Assembly: GCF_901521055.1 (NCBI RefSeq)
Contig: NZ_CABEGA010000011.1
Span: forward strand, 1-64,000
From: Cellulomonas hominis
GTDB lineage: Bacteria > Actinomycetota > Actinomycetes > Actinomycetales > Cellulomonadaceae
Direction: 5' to 3'
Length of the DNA: 64,000 bases
The notes under the pieces are model-generated. The model had not been told where the DNA came from. It did not search any database and worked only from the letters and a program-made list of their open reading frames with translations. Position numbers and translations under genes: made by a program. This document shows, piece after piece, positions 20,322 to 28,485 of the stretch. Positions within the stretch are counted from its first letter, which is position 1. Each line of letters starts with the position of its first letter.

Positions 20322-20789
20322 ATGTACGACTGGATCTTCTTCAAGCACGCAACGGATGGCCCTCCCGCCCCGGTTACCGACCTGGCGCATGATCTTCGGG
20401 AACGGTTACCTTCCCTCGCCACCGCCGAGACACCGACGGGCGGTCTGCACCGCATGGATCTTCTCAGCGCAGTCGGACCCGTCGCGCGCGCCCACTCGCT
20501 CGGCGTCCCGGATCGCGAGACGTTCGCGGCGACCGAGGTCGATCTCGTTGCTCGCCAAACCGGCGTCGCCGTGAGTGTGCAGACTGGCCGTGCGCGGACC
20601 AACAATGCCGCGCTGCTCGCCGCCTTGGCCGCCGCCTCGATGCCAGGCATCCGGTGGCTCATCCTGCTCGTGCCCGAGCGTTACAAGGGCAGCACCACGG
20701 GCAAGCCCGTCGGGGACGACCTCGCCCGACTGGCTCACAGCACAGGAGTGCACCTGGAGCTCGATGGCGTACTTCTCCTGACGTTCTGA
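20322..20789 (+). CDS. Small conserved protein, possible PD-(D/E)XK-like nuclease
   Basis: 155 residues. A central EVDLVARQTGVAVSVQTGRA followed by a helix (NNAALLAALAAAS) and a strand IRWLILLVPERY has the order of a restriction-nuclease core in which the usual E-x-K is replaced by V-x-Q; some BglII-like enzymes use E-x-Q, but the first acidic residue here is only matched by E/D in EVDL. I do not recognise the family with certainty. It is divergent from the DGQHR gene and lies at the end of the defence island, so a role with that operon is likely. Length is short for a type II enzyme. Confidence 0.6.
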   Translation: MYDWIFFKHATDGPPAPVTDLAHDLRERLPSLATAETPTGGLHRMDLLSAVGPVARAHSLGVPDRETFAATEVDLVARQTGVAVSVQTGRARTNNAALLAALAAASMPGIRWLILLVPERYKGSTTGKPVGDDLARLAHSTGVHLELDGVLLLTF

Positions 20790-20861
20790 AGCCGCCGGAC
20801 GCCTGTGTCAACGACGGCTGAAATCTGAGGGTGGGTGAAAGTAGCCCCCCTCATGGTGTGG

Positions 20862-21262
20862 TCAGTCGGTCGTGGCCGCTGGTGGGCGGCCGAGGTCGCG
20901 GTTCTTGAGCCGGTGGGAGTCGCACTTGAAGGCGATGACGTCGGCGCGGTGGACGAGGCGGTCGAGTCATCGCGGCGGCGACGGTGTCGTGGCCGAAGAC
21001 CTCGCCCCAGCGTTCGAACGGCTCGTTCGAGGTGACGATCAGCGATGCGTATTCGCAGTGGGCTGGGACCAGCTAGAAGAACAAATTCGCGGCCTCTGGC
21101 TCGAAGGGGATATAGCCGACCTCGTCGATGACCAGCAACGGGTAGCGGCCCAGGCGCCGCAGCTCGTCCTGCAGCCGGCCGTCGTGGTGCGCGCCTGCGA
21201 GGTGATCGACCCACTCCGAAGCGGTAGCGAACAGGACCCGGTGGCCGGCTTGGCAGGTCCGC
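20862..21262 (-). pseudogene. IS21-family istB remnant
   Basis: C-terminal half of the IS21 helper ATPase IstB: HRVLFATASEWVDHL, LVIDEVGYIPFEPEAANLFF, then CEYASLIVTSNEPFERWGEV and the tail HRLKNRDLGRPP ending at 20862. A TAG stop replaces a glutamine after NLFF, a one-base insertion near 20970 shifts frame, and the N-terminal half with Walker A is missing. No istA or terminal inverted repeats are visible. The fragment abuts a piece of an ABC transporter gene, so the insertion has been followed by deletion. Confidence 0.82.
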
Positions 21263-21442
21263 CTGAAGCAGCGCGGCGACGGTGCTCTTGCCGGACTCGG
21301 ACGGTCCGATGAGCGCGACGCGGCTCCCGCGCGGGACGGTGAACGACACGTCGTCGAGGAGCAGCTCCCCGAAGCCGACCGACACCGGGTCGCGCAGGAA
21401 CAGCCGGGTCTCGGCGGCCGTGAGTCCGCGCAGCGCGCGCAT
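21263..21442 (-). pseudogene. Chimeric ABC transporter scrap (permease start joined to ATPase piece)
   Basis: The ATG at 21442 overlaps the stop of the preceding dead ATPase (ATGA) and begins like an ABC-2 permease (ALRGLTAAETRLFLRDP). After about 22 codons it jumps to an exporter ATPase segment (LLLDDVSFTVPRGSRVALIG, then SESGKSTVAALL, with Walker A) and then into istB. At least two deletions have fused unrelated pieces in one open frame; none can fold as a full domain. Confidence 0.7.
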
Positions 21443-22326
21443 CAGGCGGCCCGTCGGGTGAGCGCGACGAACGCGTCGTCCAGGCTCGTCTGCTCGACCC
21501 GGAGCTCGTGCGCGACGACGTGATGCACGGCCAGCACCGACGTGACGGCCTGCAGCAAGTCGCCCGTGCCGATCACCACCACCTGGCCGCCGTGCTGCTG
21601 CACGCCGGTGACCTCGGGGAGGTCGACCAGCAGCCGGTCGGCGAGGGCGGCCGACGGCCGGAATCGCACGCGCTGTTCCCAGTGACCCGGGCGACCAGGC
21701 CGGCGGAGGTGTCGAGCGCCGTCACCCGGCCGGCGTCGATCAGTGCGAGCCGGTCGCAGAGGCGCTCCGCCTCGTCCATGAAGTGCGTGACCAGCAGGAC
21801 CGTCACGCCGGCGTCGCGCACGTGCTCGACCAGGTCCCACGTGTCCCGCCGGGCCTGCGGGTCGAGCCCAGTCGTCAGCTCGTCGAGCACCGCGACGTCC
21901 GGGCTCACGACCAGCGCCAAGGAGATCGCGAGCCGCTGCTTCTGCCCCCCCGGCGAGCTGCCGGTACCGGGTGTCGCGCTTGTCCGCGAGCCCCTGCATC
22001 TCCAGCAGCGGCCCGCCGTCGGCGGGCCGCCGGTAGAACGTGCGGTAGAGCTGCATCGCCTCGCCGACCGTCTGCCGGTCCGGCAGACGGACGGCTGTCC
22101 TGCAGTTGCACGCCGACGCGCTGCCGGAGCTCACGCCGGTCGCGCCGCGGGTCGAGCCCGAGGACCGCGAGCGACCCCGCGTCGGGCGTGCGCACGCCGG
22201 TGAGGCACTCGACGGTCGTGGTGTTGCCGGCGCCGTTCTCCCCGGCCCCGACGGTGAAGGAGACGTCCTCGACGGCGGTCATCTCGCCGTAGGTCTTGCG
22301 GAGGTTGGTGACTTCGATATCGTCAT
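21442..22326 (-). pseudogene. Inactivated ABC exporter ATPase (drug-resistance type)
   Basis: An ATPase of the daunorubicin-exporter type in several frames. The ATG at 22326 is out of frame with IEVTNLRKTYGEMTAVEDV because of an extra AT. Walker A is damaged: a deletion leaves GAGENGAGNTTT, missing the loop residues and with the catalytic lysine changed to asparagine. Later frames contain LDELTTGLDPQARRD (Walker B, the usual proline also lost), LLVTHFMDEAERLCDR, and the C-terminal ELRVEQTSLDDAFVALT. Certainly non-functional. It formed an operon with the permease fragment that overlaps its stop. Confidence 0.85.
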
Positions 22327-22406
22327 GGGTCGAGCCTCGGCGGCGTGGGACGGTCCCGGATCGGCTGGCTGGCGCGGGGTCGGTGGATCCGGGCATCGCC
22401 CGATCG

Positions 22407-22679
22407 GTGGATGCGCCGTCCGAGCGGGGCTTCGCGCCTGCCGGGGAGTACGCCGGTCTCGTTCCCGCGCGGCTGTGGTTGCTGGGGTGCGACTGCGGTG
22501 AGGTGGGGTGCTGGCCGCTGGAGGCCGATGTCGTCCTCACCGACCACCAGGTGACGTGGTCCGGGTTCGCCCAGCCGCACCGCCCGGCGTGGTCCTACGC
22601 GGGCGTCGGCCCCTTCGTGTTCGACAGGCGGCAGTACGAGGACGCCGTCGCGACCTCCGCTGCCCTCGTGCACCCCTGA
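22407..22679 (+). pseudogene. 5'-truncated conserved hypothetical gene
   Basis: The frame to 22679 encodes a recognisable C-terminal half of a conserved hypothetical family: LLGCDCGEVGCWPL, then VTWSGFAQPHRPAWSY and PFVFDRRQYEDAV, patterns usually found in proteins about twice this long. The upstream part is low-complexity and abuts the dead ABC transporter, so the N-terminus has been lost; a GTG at 22407 could still start a 90-residue product. Function of the family unknown. Confidence 0.55.
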
Positions 22680-22853
22680 CCGGCGGGGGCGTCCTCGTCG
22701 GGTCGGCGCGCCGGCTCGCCGCCCCCGCCGCGCCGGACGTGCGGTCGACCCGCGGGTCCGCCGCCGTCCCTCGTCGGCGTTACGCTGCTCCCGACGGCGA
22801 CGCATCCGCGGCGGTCCACGTCGTGGTCCCGCGAGGCGTCCGGCACTCCTGAC

Positions 22854-22877
22854 GGCCGGCAGTTCCCTCTGCCGGCC
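22854..22877. terminator. Hairpin, probable terminator
   Basis: Perfect nine-base stem GGCCGGCAG/CTGCCGGCC with loop TTCCCT, about 175 bases past the truncated hypothetical gene. The remainder of the gap 22680-23066 is about 80 percent GC and shows no other gene; it should hold the promoter of the SNF2 helicase. Confidence 0.5.
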
Positions 22878-23066
22878 ACGCCCGCCCTGACGGCGGTGTT
22901 CTGGCGTGCCGGTCCACGGCCGCGGCTCAGGGGAGCGGGCCGCGCGGTGCCGCCCGGGTCGCGCTCCGGACGACCCGGCCGGTGTGTGCCCGACGCGCGG
23001 TGCGTCGTGCAGCCGTCGCGTGCCGTGCCGCCGTCGCGGCCGCGGTGGCTCGTCGAAGGAGGAGAT

Positions 23067-25289
23067 GTGGCAGGACCAGGGTCGGGCCGACGACGTTCCG
23101 CGGGGGCGCGTGCCGCGTCCGGGGCGGGCTCCGGCTCGCGGTCCGCGTCGGGCTCGCGCTCCGGGTCGGGCGGGCGCCCGGCCTCCGGCCAGCGTCGCCG
23201 CGGTGCGCGCCGGTCCGAGGAGGGCCTGATCCCCGTCCTCGCCGAGGCCGCCGCCGAGGTCGACCGCGCCGTGCAGCGTCCGCCGCTCCGGCCGTCGACC
23301 CGCACGAAGTTCCAGGTCGTCGCGCTGCTCGTGCGGGAGGAGCGCGCCCGGACGATCGCCGACGGCGACCTCACCGAGGCGAAGCGCGCCGAGCAGCTCA
23401 AGCGGCTCGACGGCGTCGCGACGATGCTGGCCCGCACGGCCGCCCGCGACACCTCGCTGCTGCAGCTGCTCGCGGAGGACGCGAAGGTCTCCGACGCGGC
23501 CCGCGCGCTGAAGGCGACGATGATGCGGGCCGCCGGCATGGAGCCGCCCGAGGAGCCCGAGCCGGAGCCCGCCCCGGTCGTGCCGGAGCCCGGCGCCCAC
23601 ACCCGGGTCGTGCCACGTTCCGTGATCTCCCGCCAGCTCGCGAACCCGTTCCTGCCGCCCGACTTCGAGGCCGCCGCCCAGCGGATGGCCCCGAAGGCCC
23701 ACCGGTTGGCCGGCTGGGAGCTGCTCGAGCCGCTGTTCCGGTCCTTCGAGCAGGCGGCCACCGGCGCGCCCGCCTGCATGCCGCTGCCCGAGCCGCGCGC
23801 GGTGCCCGTCCCGCTCGGCCGGGAGCTCATGCCGCACCAGGCGCAGGTCGTCGCCGCGACCGCGACCGGCCACCGCACGTTCCTGCTCGCCGACGAGCCC
23901 GGCCTCGGCAAGACCGCGCAGGCGCTGCTCGCCGCCCGCGCCGCCGACGCGTACCCGCTGCTCGTCGTGGTGCCGAACGTCGTGAAGACGAACTGGGCGC
24001 GGGAGGTGGCGCTGTGGACCCCGGAGCGCCGCGCCACCGTCGTCCACGGCGACGGCGAGAAGGTCGACGCGTTCGCGGACGTCGTCATCGTGAACTACGA
24101 GATCCTCGACCGGCACGTCGGCTGGCTCGGCGACCTCGGCTTCCGCGGGATGGTCGTCGACGAGGCGCACTTCATCAAGAACAAGGGCTCGCAGCGCTCG
24201 CAGCACGTCCTCGCGATCGCCGACCGGATCCGCGCGCGCGTCGCCCGGCCGCTGATGATGGCCCTGACCGGCACCCCGCTGATCAACGACATCGAGGACT
24301 TCCGGGCCATCTGGCAGCTGCTCGGCTGGATCGACGACACGCAGCCGCTCGGCGCCCTCATGACCACCCTGGAGGACACCGGTCTCACGCCCGCCGACCG
24401 GGGCTTCGCCACCGCCGCGCGCACCGCCGTCATCGACATGGGCATCGTCCGCCGCCGCAAGGCCGACGTCGTCGCCGACATCCCGGCCCGCCGGGTCGCG
24501 GACCTCCCCGTCGAGCTCGACGGCGCGACCGGCCGCTCGATCCGCGCCGCCGAGGCGGCGCTCGCCGCCCGCATGGTCGAGCGCTACCGGACCGCCGTCG
24601 CGACCCGCGGCGAGTCGGCCGTCGTGGACGGGATCGACCTCGACCTCGCCCGCCGGATCGCCGCGTCGGAGCTCAAGGACTCGAGCTCCAAGACCGGCGG
24701 CGAGAACGTCTTCACCATGGTCCGGCGCATCGGCCAGGCCAAGGCCGGCCCCGCCGCCGACTACGCCGCGCAGCTCGCCCGCAACGTCGGCAAGGTCGTG
24801 TTCTTCGCGAAGCACGTCGACGTGATGGACCAGGCCGAGCAGACGTTCGCCGACCGCGGCATCCGGTACGCCTCGATCCGCGGCGAGCAGACCACCCGCA
24901 CCCGCGAGAAGAACGTCGCCGCGTTCGTCAACGACCCCGACGTCTCGATCGCCGTGTGCTCGCTGACCGCCGCCGGCGTGGGGCTCAATCTCCAGGTCGC
25001 GTCCAACCTCGTGCTCGCCGAGCTCTCCTGGACCTACGCCGAGCAGACGCAGGCCATCGACCGCGTCCACCGCATCGGGCAGGACGAGCCCGTCACCGCC
25101 TGGCGGATCATCGCCGCGCAGACGATCGACTCGAAGATCGCCGAGCTCATCGACAGCAAGTCCGGGCTCGCCGCGCGGGCGCTGGACGGCGCGGGGGAGG
25201 ACGACGTGGCGTCGTCGACCGACGTGCAGCTGGAGGCGCTGGTCGGGCTGCTGACGGACGCGCTCGCCGTTGGGGGCGCCCCGGCCTGA
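23067..25289 (+). CDS. SNF2-family DEAD/DEAH-box helicase
   Basis: A 740-residue SNF2-type translocase. A basic, Gly/Ser/Ala-rich N-terminus (1-50) and a helical region precede lobe 1: ELMPHQAQVVAA, Walker A DEPGLGKTAQ (K282), VVNYEILDRH, DEAH in MVVDEAHFIKNKGS and LTGTPLINDIEDF. Lobe 2 has KVVFFAKHVDVMDQ, SLTAAGVGLNLQVASN and motif VI AIDRVHRIGQ. It should remodel protein-DNA complexes using ATP. Start is GTG at 23067, five bases after AAGGAGGAG. Its last codons (VQLEALVGLLTDALA) reappear as a remnant near 31.25 kb. Confidence 0.9.
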   Translation: MAGPGSGRRRSAGARAASGAGSGSRSASGSRSGSGGRPASGQRRRGARRSEEGLIPVLAEAAAEVDRAVQRPPLRPSTRTKFQVVALLVREERARTIADGDLTEAKRAEQLKRLDGVATMLARTAARDTSLLQLLAEDAKVSDAARALKATMMRAAGMEPPEEPEPEPAPVVPEPGAHTRVVPRSVISRQLANPFLPPDFEAAAQRMAPKAHRLAGWELLEPLFRSFEQAATGAPACMPLPEPRAVPVPLGRELMPHQAQVVAATATGHRTFLLADEPGLGKTAQALLAARAADAYPLLVVVPNVVKTNWAREVALWTPERRATVVHGDGEKVDAFADVVIVNYEILDRHVGWLGDLGFRGMVVDEAHFIKNKGSQRSQHVLAIADRIRARVARPLMMALTGTPLINDIEDFRAIWQLLGWIDDTQPLGALMTTLEDTGLTPADRGFATAARTAVIDMGIVRRRKADVVADIPARRVADLPVELDGATGRSIRAAEAALAARMVERYRTAVATRGESAVVDGIDLDLARRIAASELKDSSSKTGGENVFTMVRRIGQAKAGPAADYAAQLARNVGKVVFFAKHVDVMDQAEQTFADRGIRYASIRGEQTTRTREKNVAAFVNDPDVSIAVCSLTAAGVGLNLQVASNLVLAELSWTYAEQTQAIDRVHRIGQDEPVTAWRIIAAQTIDSKIAELIDSKSGLAARALDGAGEDDVASSTDVQLEALVGLLTDALAVGGAPA

Positions 25290-25353
25290 GCGGGGGCGCT
25301 CCAGCGGTGCCCGGGTTACGGTCGCCGCTACCGGACGCGAGGGAGGCAGACCG

Positions 25354-25506
25354 ATGGGGTTTGTCCGCAAGATGCTGAAGAGCGCGGTCGTCGCGAAGGT
25401 GGCGCAGGTCGCGGTGCGAGAGATGTCGAAGCCCGAGAACCAGCGCAAGGCGCGAGAGCTGCTGGGGTGGGTCACGAAGCGGGGCGGTGCCGCGGGGCAG
25501 GCGTGA
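25354..25506 (+). CDS. Small conserved protein following the helicase (copy A)
   Basis: A 50-residue basic, amphipathic protein (MGFVRKMLKSAVVAKVAQVA then REMSKPENQRKARELLGW). Good ribosome site GAGGGAGG eight bases upstream of the ATG at 25354. A paralogue at 31359 shares MGF-RK, REMSKPENQR and a TKRG end. Both follow a helicase C-terminus or its remnant, so the small gene belongs to the helicase module. Function unknown; no membrane segment is convincing. Confidence 0.75.
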   Translation: MGFVRKMLKSAVVAKVAQVAVREMSKPENQRKARELLGWVTKRGGAAGQA

Positions 25507-25905
25507 CGTCTGGGCGCCGACGCGTTGGCTGATCCTCGCGTGAGAGGACGGCCTTGGAGACGTGGCGGTGTCTTGGCTCTGGCGGGCCCGGACGATTCGC
25601 AGGACAGCCCGGCGAAGGCGCCCGCCTACACGGCGTAGTCGAAGTCCGTGCGGGCCCTCCGACGCGGTCCTTGCACCCGAAGAAGAGCGGCCGCGTGGAG
25701 CTCGTGACGCGTCACTGCTGGTGCGGGATACGAGGCCAACGGTCTAGAGGAGCGTGCCGCACGCTGAAGTCGCTCTCGCTGCGGCCGTTGCGAGCGCGTG
25801 CCGTCGTCGACCGTCATGACCGCGCCCCTTGTCGACGCCTCGTGCTGACTGGTGCGTAACGCTGGGTGCATTGGCGGGCCGAAGTGCCCACGAGGTGGCT
25901 AGCCG
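25507..25905. other. Intergenic region without a recognisable gene
   Basis: About 400 bases between the small gene and the STAND-like gene. Base composition drops relative to the helicase. Short open frames on both strands have no ribosome sites and no domain-like sequence. It forms the left edge of the DNA bracketed by the two helicase-tail modules. Confidence 0.5.
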
Positions 25906-25923
25906 ATGTGGTCAACTCAGATC

Positions 25924-27978
25924 ATGGCCACTCAGATCAGTTTCGACGACGTCGTGAGCACCCTGCGTGGCGGAGGTTTCGTCGGAAGCAGCCTCGACAC
26001 CTTCCGCGTGCGCGAGCCCCGCGACTTCTTCGCGGGGCCGACGCTCGTGGTCAAGGATGACCTCGGAGACCTGACGGCCGACGTCATCCTTGTGTCCGCT
26101 CGCGGTGCCGCGGGGAAGAGCACTGCCGCTGAGCAGATGTCGTTCGAGCTCGGAGCTCCCCTCTGGAAGCTGGAAGAGGATAGTGCCGTCGGGGCTACAT
26201 CACTCGCGCACTTGCTGAGTCGCTACACCAACCGTCTCGATTACGAGAGCACGTTCCAACAACTGAGCCGCCCGCAGATCCTCATCGATTCCCTCGACGA
26301 GGCGCACGCCCGAGTGTCCGGGACCTCGTGGTCCCAGTTCCTGGACTCGATGGGCGAGGTGGTCCGACACGGAGCGCGGCTCGTGCTCTTCGGTCGCGAG
26401 CGGACGCTTGAGGAGGTGTGGGTATCGCTCGACGACGCCGGCGCATCCGTAGCGTGGCTTGAGGTCAGCCACTTCGATGCTCAATCGAGGTTGGACTACG
26501 TCGACGGCTTGACGAGGTTGCGGGCTAAGAACCCTGCCGTCGTCGACACGGAAGCGTACGTCGAGGCGCGCGACGCAATTCTCGCCGGACTGACCGGCCC
26601 TCTCCCCGATGAGGCGGTGGACGCTTTCGTCGGATATGCACCGGTCCTCGACGCCGTGTCCGTTGCCCTTCGCGCCGACGTCAACCTTTATGCGCTCGCG
26701 CGCGAGTTCGAGACGACGTCTGGGGGAACTCGCCACTTGGACGTGCTCCGGGGAATCCTTGAGGCCTTGCTTCATCGGGAGCAGAAGAAGGTCGCTCCTT
26801 TGGCCGAGAGTCTTGGACTGGATCCTCAGGCGGTCTACACGCCGGACGAGCAAATGGACTGGCTTTGTGCGACACTCGAGGGCCTTGATTTCCCGGCCGT
26901 CGCGCACGTCGAGAGTAAGGTGCGCGCTGAATACCTGACGCAGATTGAGCCGTTCCGCGCCCAGCATCCGTTCCTCAACGAAGGCGACTGGGCTAGCGCT
27001 GTTTTTCGAGCGTACGTCGCTTATAGGCGGTTTTCTCTGCTCCCTGGTGAGCGGCTGCTGAGGACGGGCAATGACTCGAGTCTCTTGTTCGACCTTTTCT
27101 CCCTTGACCGAGAAGGAGCACTCGTTGATGAGTGGCAGTTCGCCGCTCTTCATGCGTCGGTGACGGCCGGTGAGTCGACTGCCGCTTCGGCGACTGTTTC
27201 GATCACCGAGAGTGGACCGAGTCAGTTTGATGTCACGCTTCGCGTCGACGGGCATGGCGCGAAGTCAGCGGTCGACCTCGTGTTGATTTCAAGCCACGAG
27301 ACCGACATTCGTCTCCTTGGGCCGCTGGAGGGTCTCACCGTCGAGACGTCGCGAGGCGTCTTGATCCCGGCCCATTTGCCGTCGACCGTTCTTGGTCCTG
27401 ACCTGTTCCTACGATGTGGATCGCTTCGGATCGAGGGTGGCAGTGTTGAGTTCGCGCAGCGCGCGGCGCCAGCGTCGGGCAGCGCTCCCGTCAGCGGCAT
27501 GGTGACGTTCGACGTGCTTTCGGGCCTTGAACTCCCGGCCGAGATCACCAGGCCCCCTCGGGCTGGAGATTTTGAGCTTATTCCTCCGGGCGGCACGTCG
27601 CCGGCGTTTCCTTGGCACTCATACGTCCAGTCGCGGGAAGAGGTCTCGTCGGTGGATCCCTCAAGCCGGGCGGTGCGCTTCCTGAAGATGCTCATGAACC
27701 TCACCCGGTCTCATGGGCACGACGGTGAGCGCGGTACCTACGTCATGAAGCTGCAAGGGCGGCAGTCGATCAAGGGTGAAGACTTCGGGAATGTGCTGGA
27801 GTTGCTCGAGGCTCGCGGGACCATCCGGACCTCGGGTGACATCGTCTACCTTACGGAACAGTGGGAGCAGCATCGCTTTAGCGGGAAGACGCTCGAAGGT
27901 CGACGGCTGATCGAGGATGTGTGGGATGTCTGGGGACCGGTCGCAGACTTGATCAGTTCCTCCCTTAAGGGGCGTTGA
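25924..27978 (+). CDS. STAND/NACHT-like P-loop ATPase, putative defence protein
   Basis: About 684 residues from the ATG at 25924 (another ATG at 25906 is in frame). A Walker A VSARGAAGKST (K65) and a Walker B ILIDSLDEAHAR (D122) about 57 residues later resemble NACHT/STAND or AAA-like NTPases that act as regulated switches. The middle is helical; the C-terminal half is beta-rich (about 390-520) followed by a charged domain ending in a winged-helix-like segment (LLEARGTIRTSGDIVYLTEQ). No known effector domain. GC content and codon use are clearly lower than the flanking helicase genes, indicating transfer. Stand-alone anti-phage function is a guess from fold and context. Confidence 0.65.
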   Translation: MATQISFDDVVSTLRGGGFVGSSLDTFRVREPRDFFAGPTLVVKDDLGDLTADVILVSARGAAGKSTAAEQMSFELGAPLWKLEEDSAVGATSLAHLLSRYTNRLDYESTFQQLSRPQILIDSLDEAHARVSGTSWSQFLDSMGEVVRHGARLVLFGRERTLEEVWVSLDDAGASVAWLEVSHFDAQSRLDYVDGLTRLRAKNPAVVDTEAYVEARDAILAGLTGPLPDEAVDAFVGYAPVLDAVSVALRADVNLYALAREFETTSGGTRHLDVLRGILEALLHREQKKVAPLAESLGLDPQAVYTPDEQMDWLCATLEGLDFPAVAHVESKVRAEYLTQIEPFRAQHPFLNEGDWASAVFRAYVAYRRFSLLPGERLLRTGNDSSLLFDLFSLDREGALVDEWQFAALHASVTAGESTAASATVSITESGPSQFDVTLRVDGHGAKSAVDLVLISSHETDIRLLGPLEGLTVETSRGVLIPAHLPSTVLGPDLFLRCGSLRIEGGSVEFAQRAAPASGSAPVSGMVTFDVLSGLELPAEITRPPRAGDFELIPPGGTSPAFPWHSYVQSREEVSSVDPSSRAVRFLKMLMNLTRSHGHDGERGTYVMKLQGRQSIKGEDFGNVLELLEARGTIRTSGDIVYLTEQWEQHRFSGKTLEGRRLIEDVWDVWGPVADLISSSLKGR

Positions 27979-28485
27979 CGGCGCTTTCGTATTCTGGCTG
28001 CGTGTGCTCGGCAGCGTTGAACGCGGCGCACCATCGCCTCGCTGCGCCGATTATGTCCATACTCGAACCCGTCGATGTGGCCTGGCCCGGGTCAATCCTC
28101 GTCAGAGCGACCAGGTACCCGCTCTCGATGCTCGTCGTCCCTGGGTGCCCGGCACCGTATCTGGCATTGCGACCCGGCTCAGCCCTGCGTTGACAGCGCC
28201 TTCAATACCTGCAAAGTTCGAAGCGGTGGGCCCGCGAGAGCAACCCGCCGCGTACGTCGACGACCGTGGGTTGTTGGGCGGCGGCGGAGTTGCCGTGACC
28301 CTCACGAGCGAGCCTGCGGCCGACGGTGCGAGTACAACGCCGGGCGGCTGCGTCGTCGCGCCTCGCTGACCAGGCCTGCCGCACTCGCTAGTGTTCCCTC
28401 CGTCAGCGGATCGACGGACTTCCAGGCGTGAGCCCCAGGACATGTCCCCCCGCACGTTCATTCGTGCTGCCCGGGGGACCTCGTC
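27979..28485. other. Intergenic region with partial direct repeats, no gene seen
   Basis: About 500 bases. A stretch starting GTTGACGGCGCTTTC at 27974 recurs imperfectly at 28189 as GTTGACAGCGCCTTC; the second copy contains a consensus -35 TTGACA. Several out-of-frame shadows run through but none shows a ribosome site or a family pattern, so I leave it unassigned. It probably contains the promoter for the DUF2075 gene. Confidence 0.4.

Noticed and set aside
12000-22700. Integrase or second attachment site for the tRNA-adjacent island
   Set aside because: No recombinase gene and no repeat of the tRNA 3' sequence found by eye in the window.
22323-25475. Minus-strand open frame of about 1050 codons opposite the SNF2 helicase
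   Set aside because: No domain pattern and typical GC-rich shadow composition; the plus-strand helicase has all motifs and a ribosome site.
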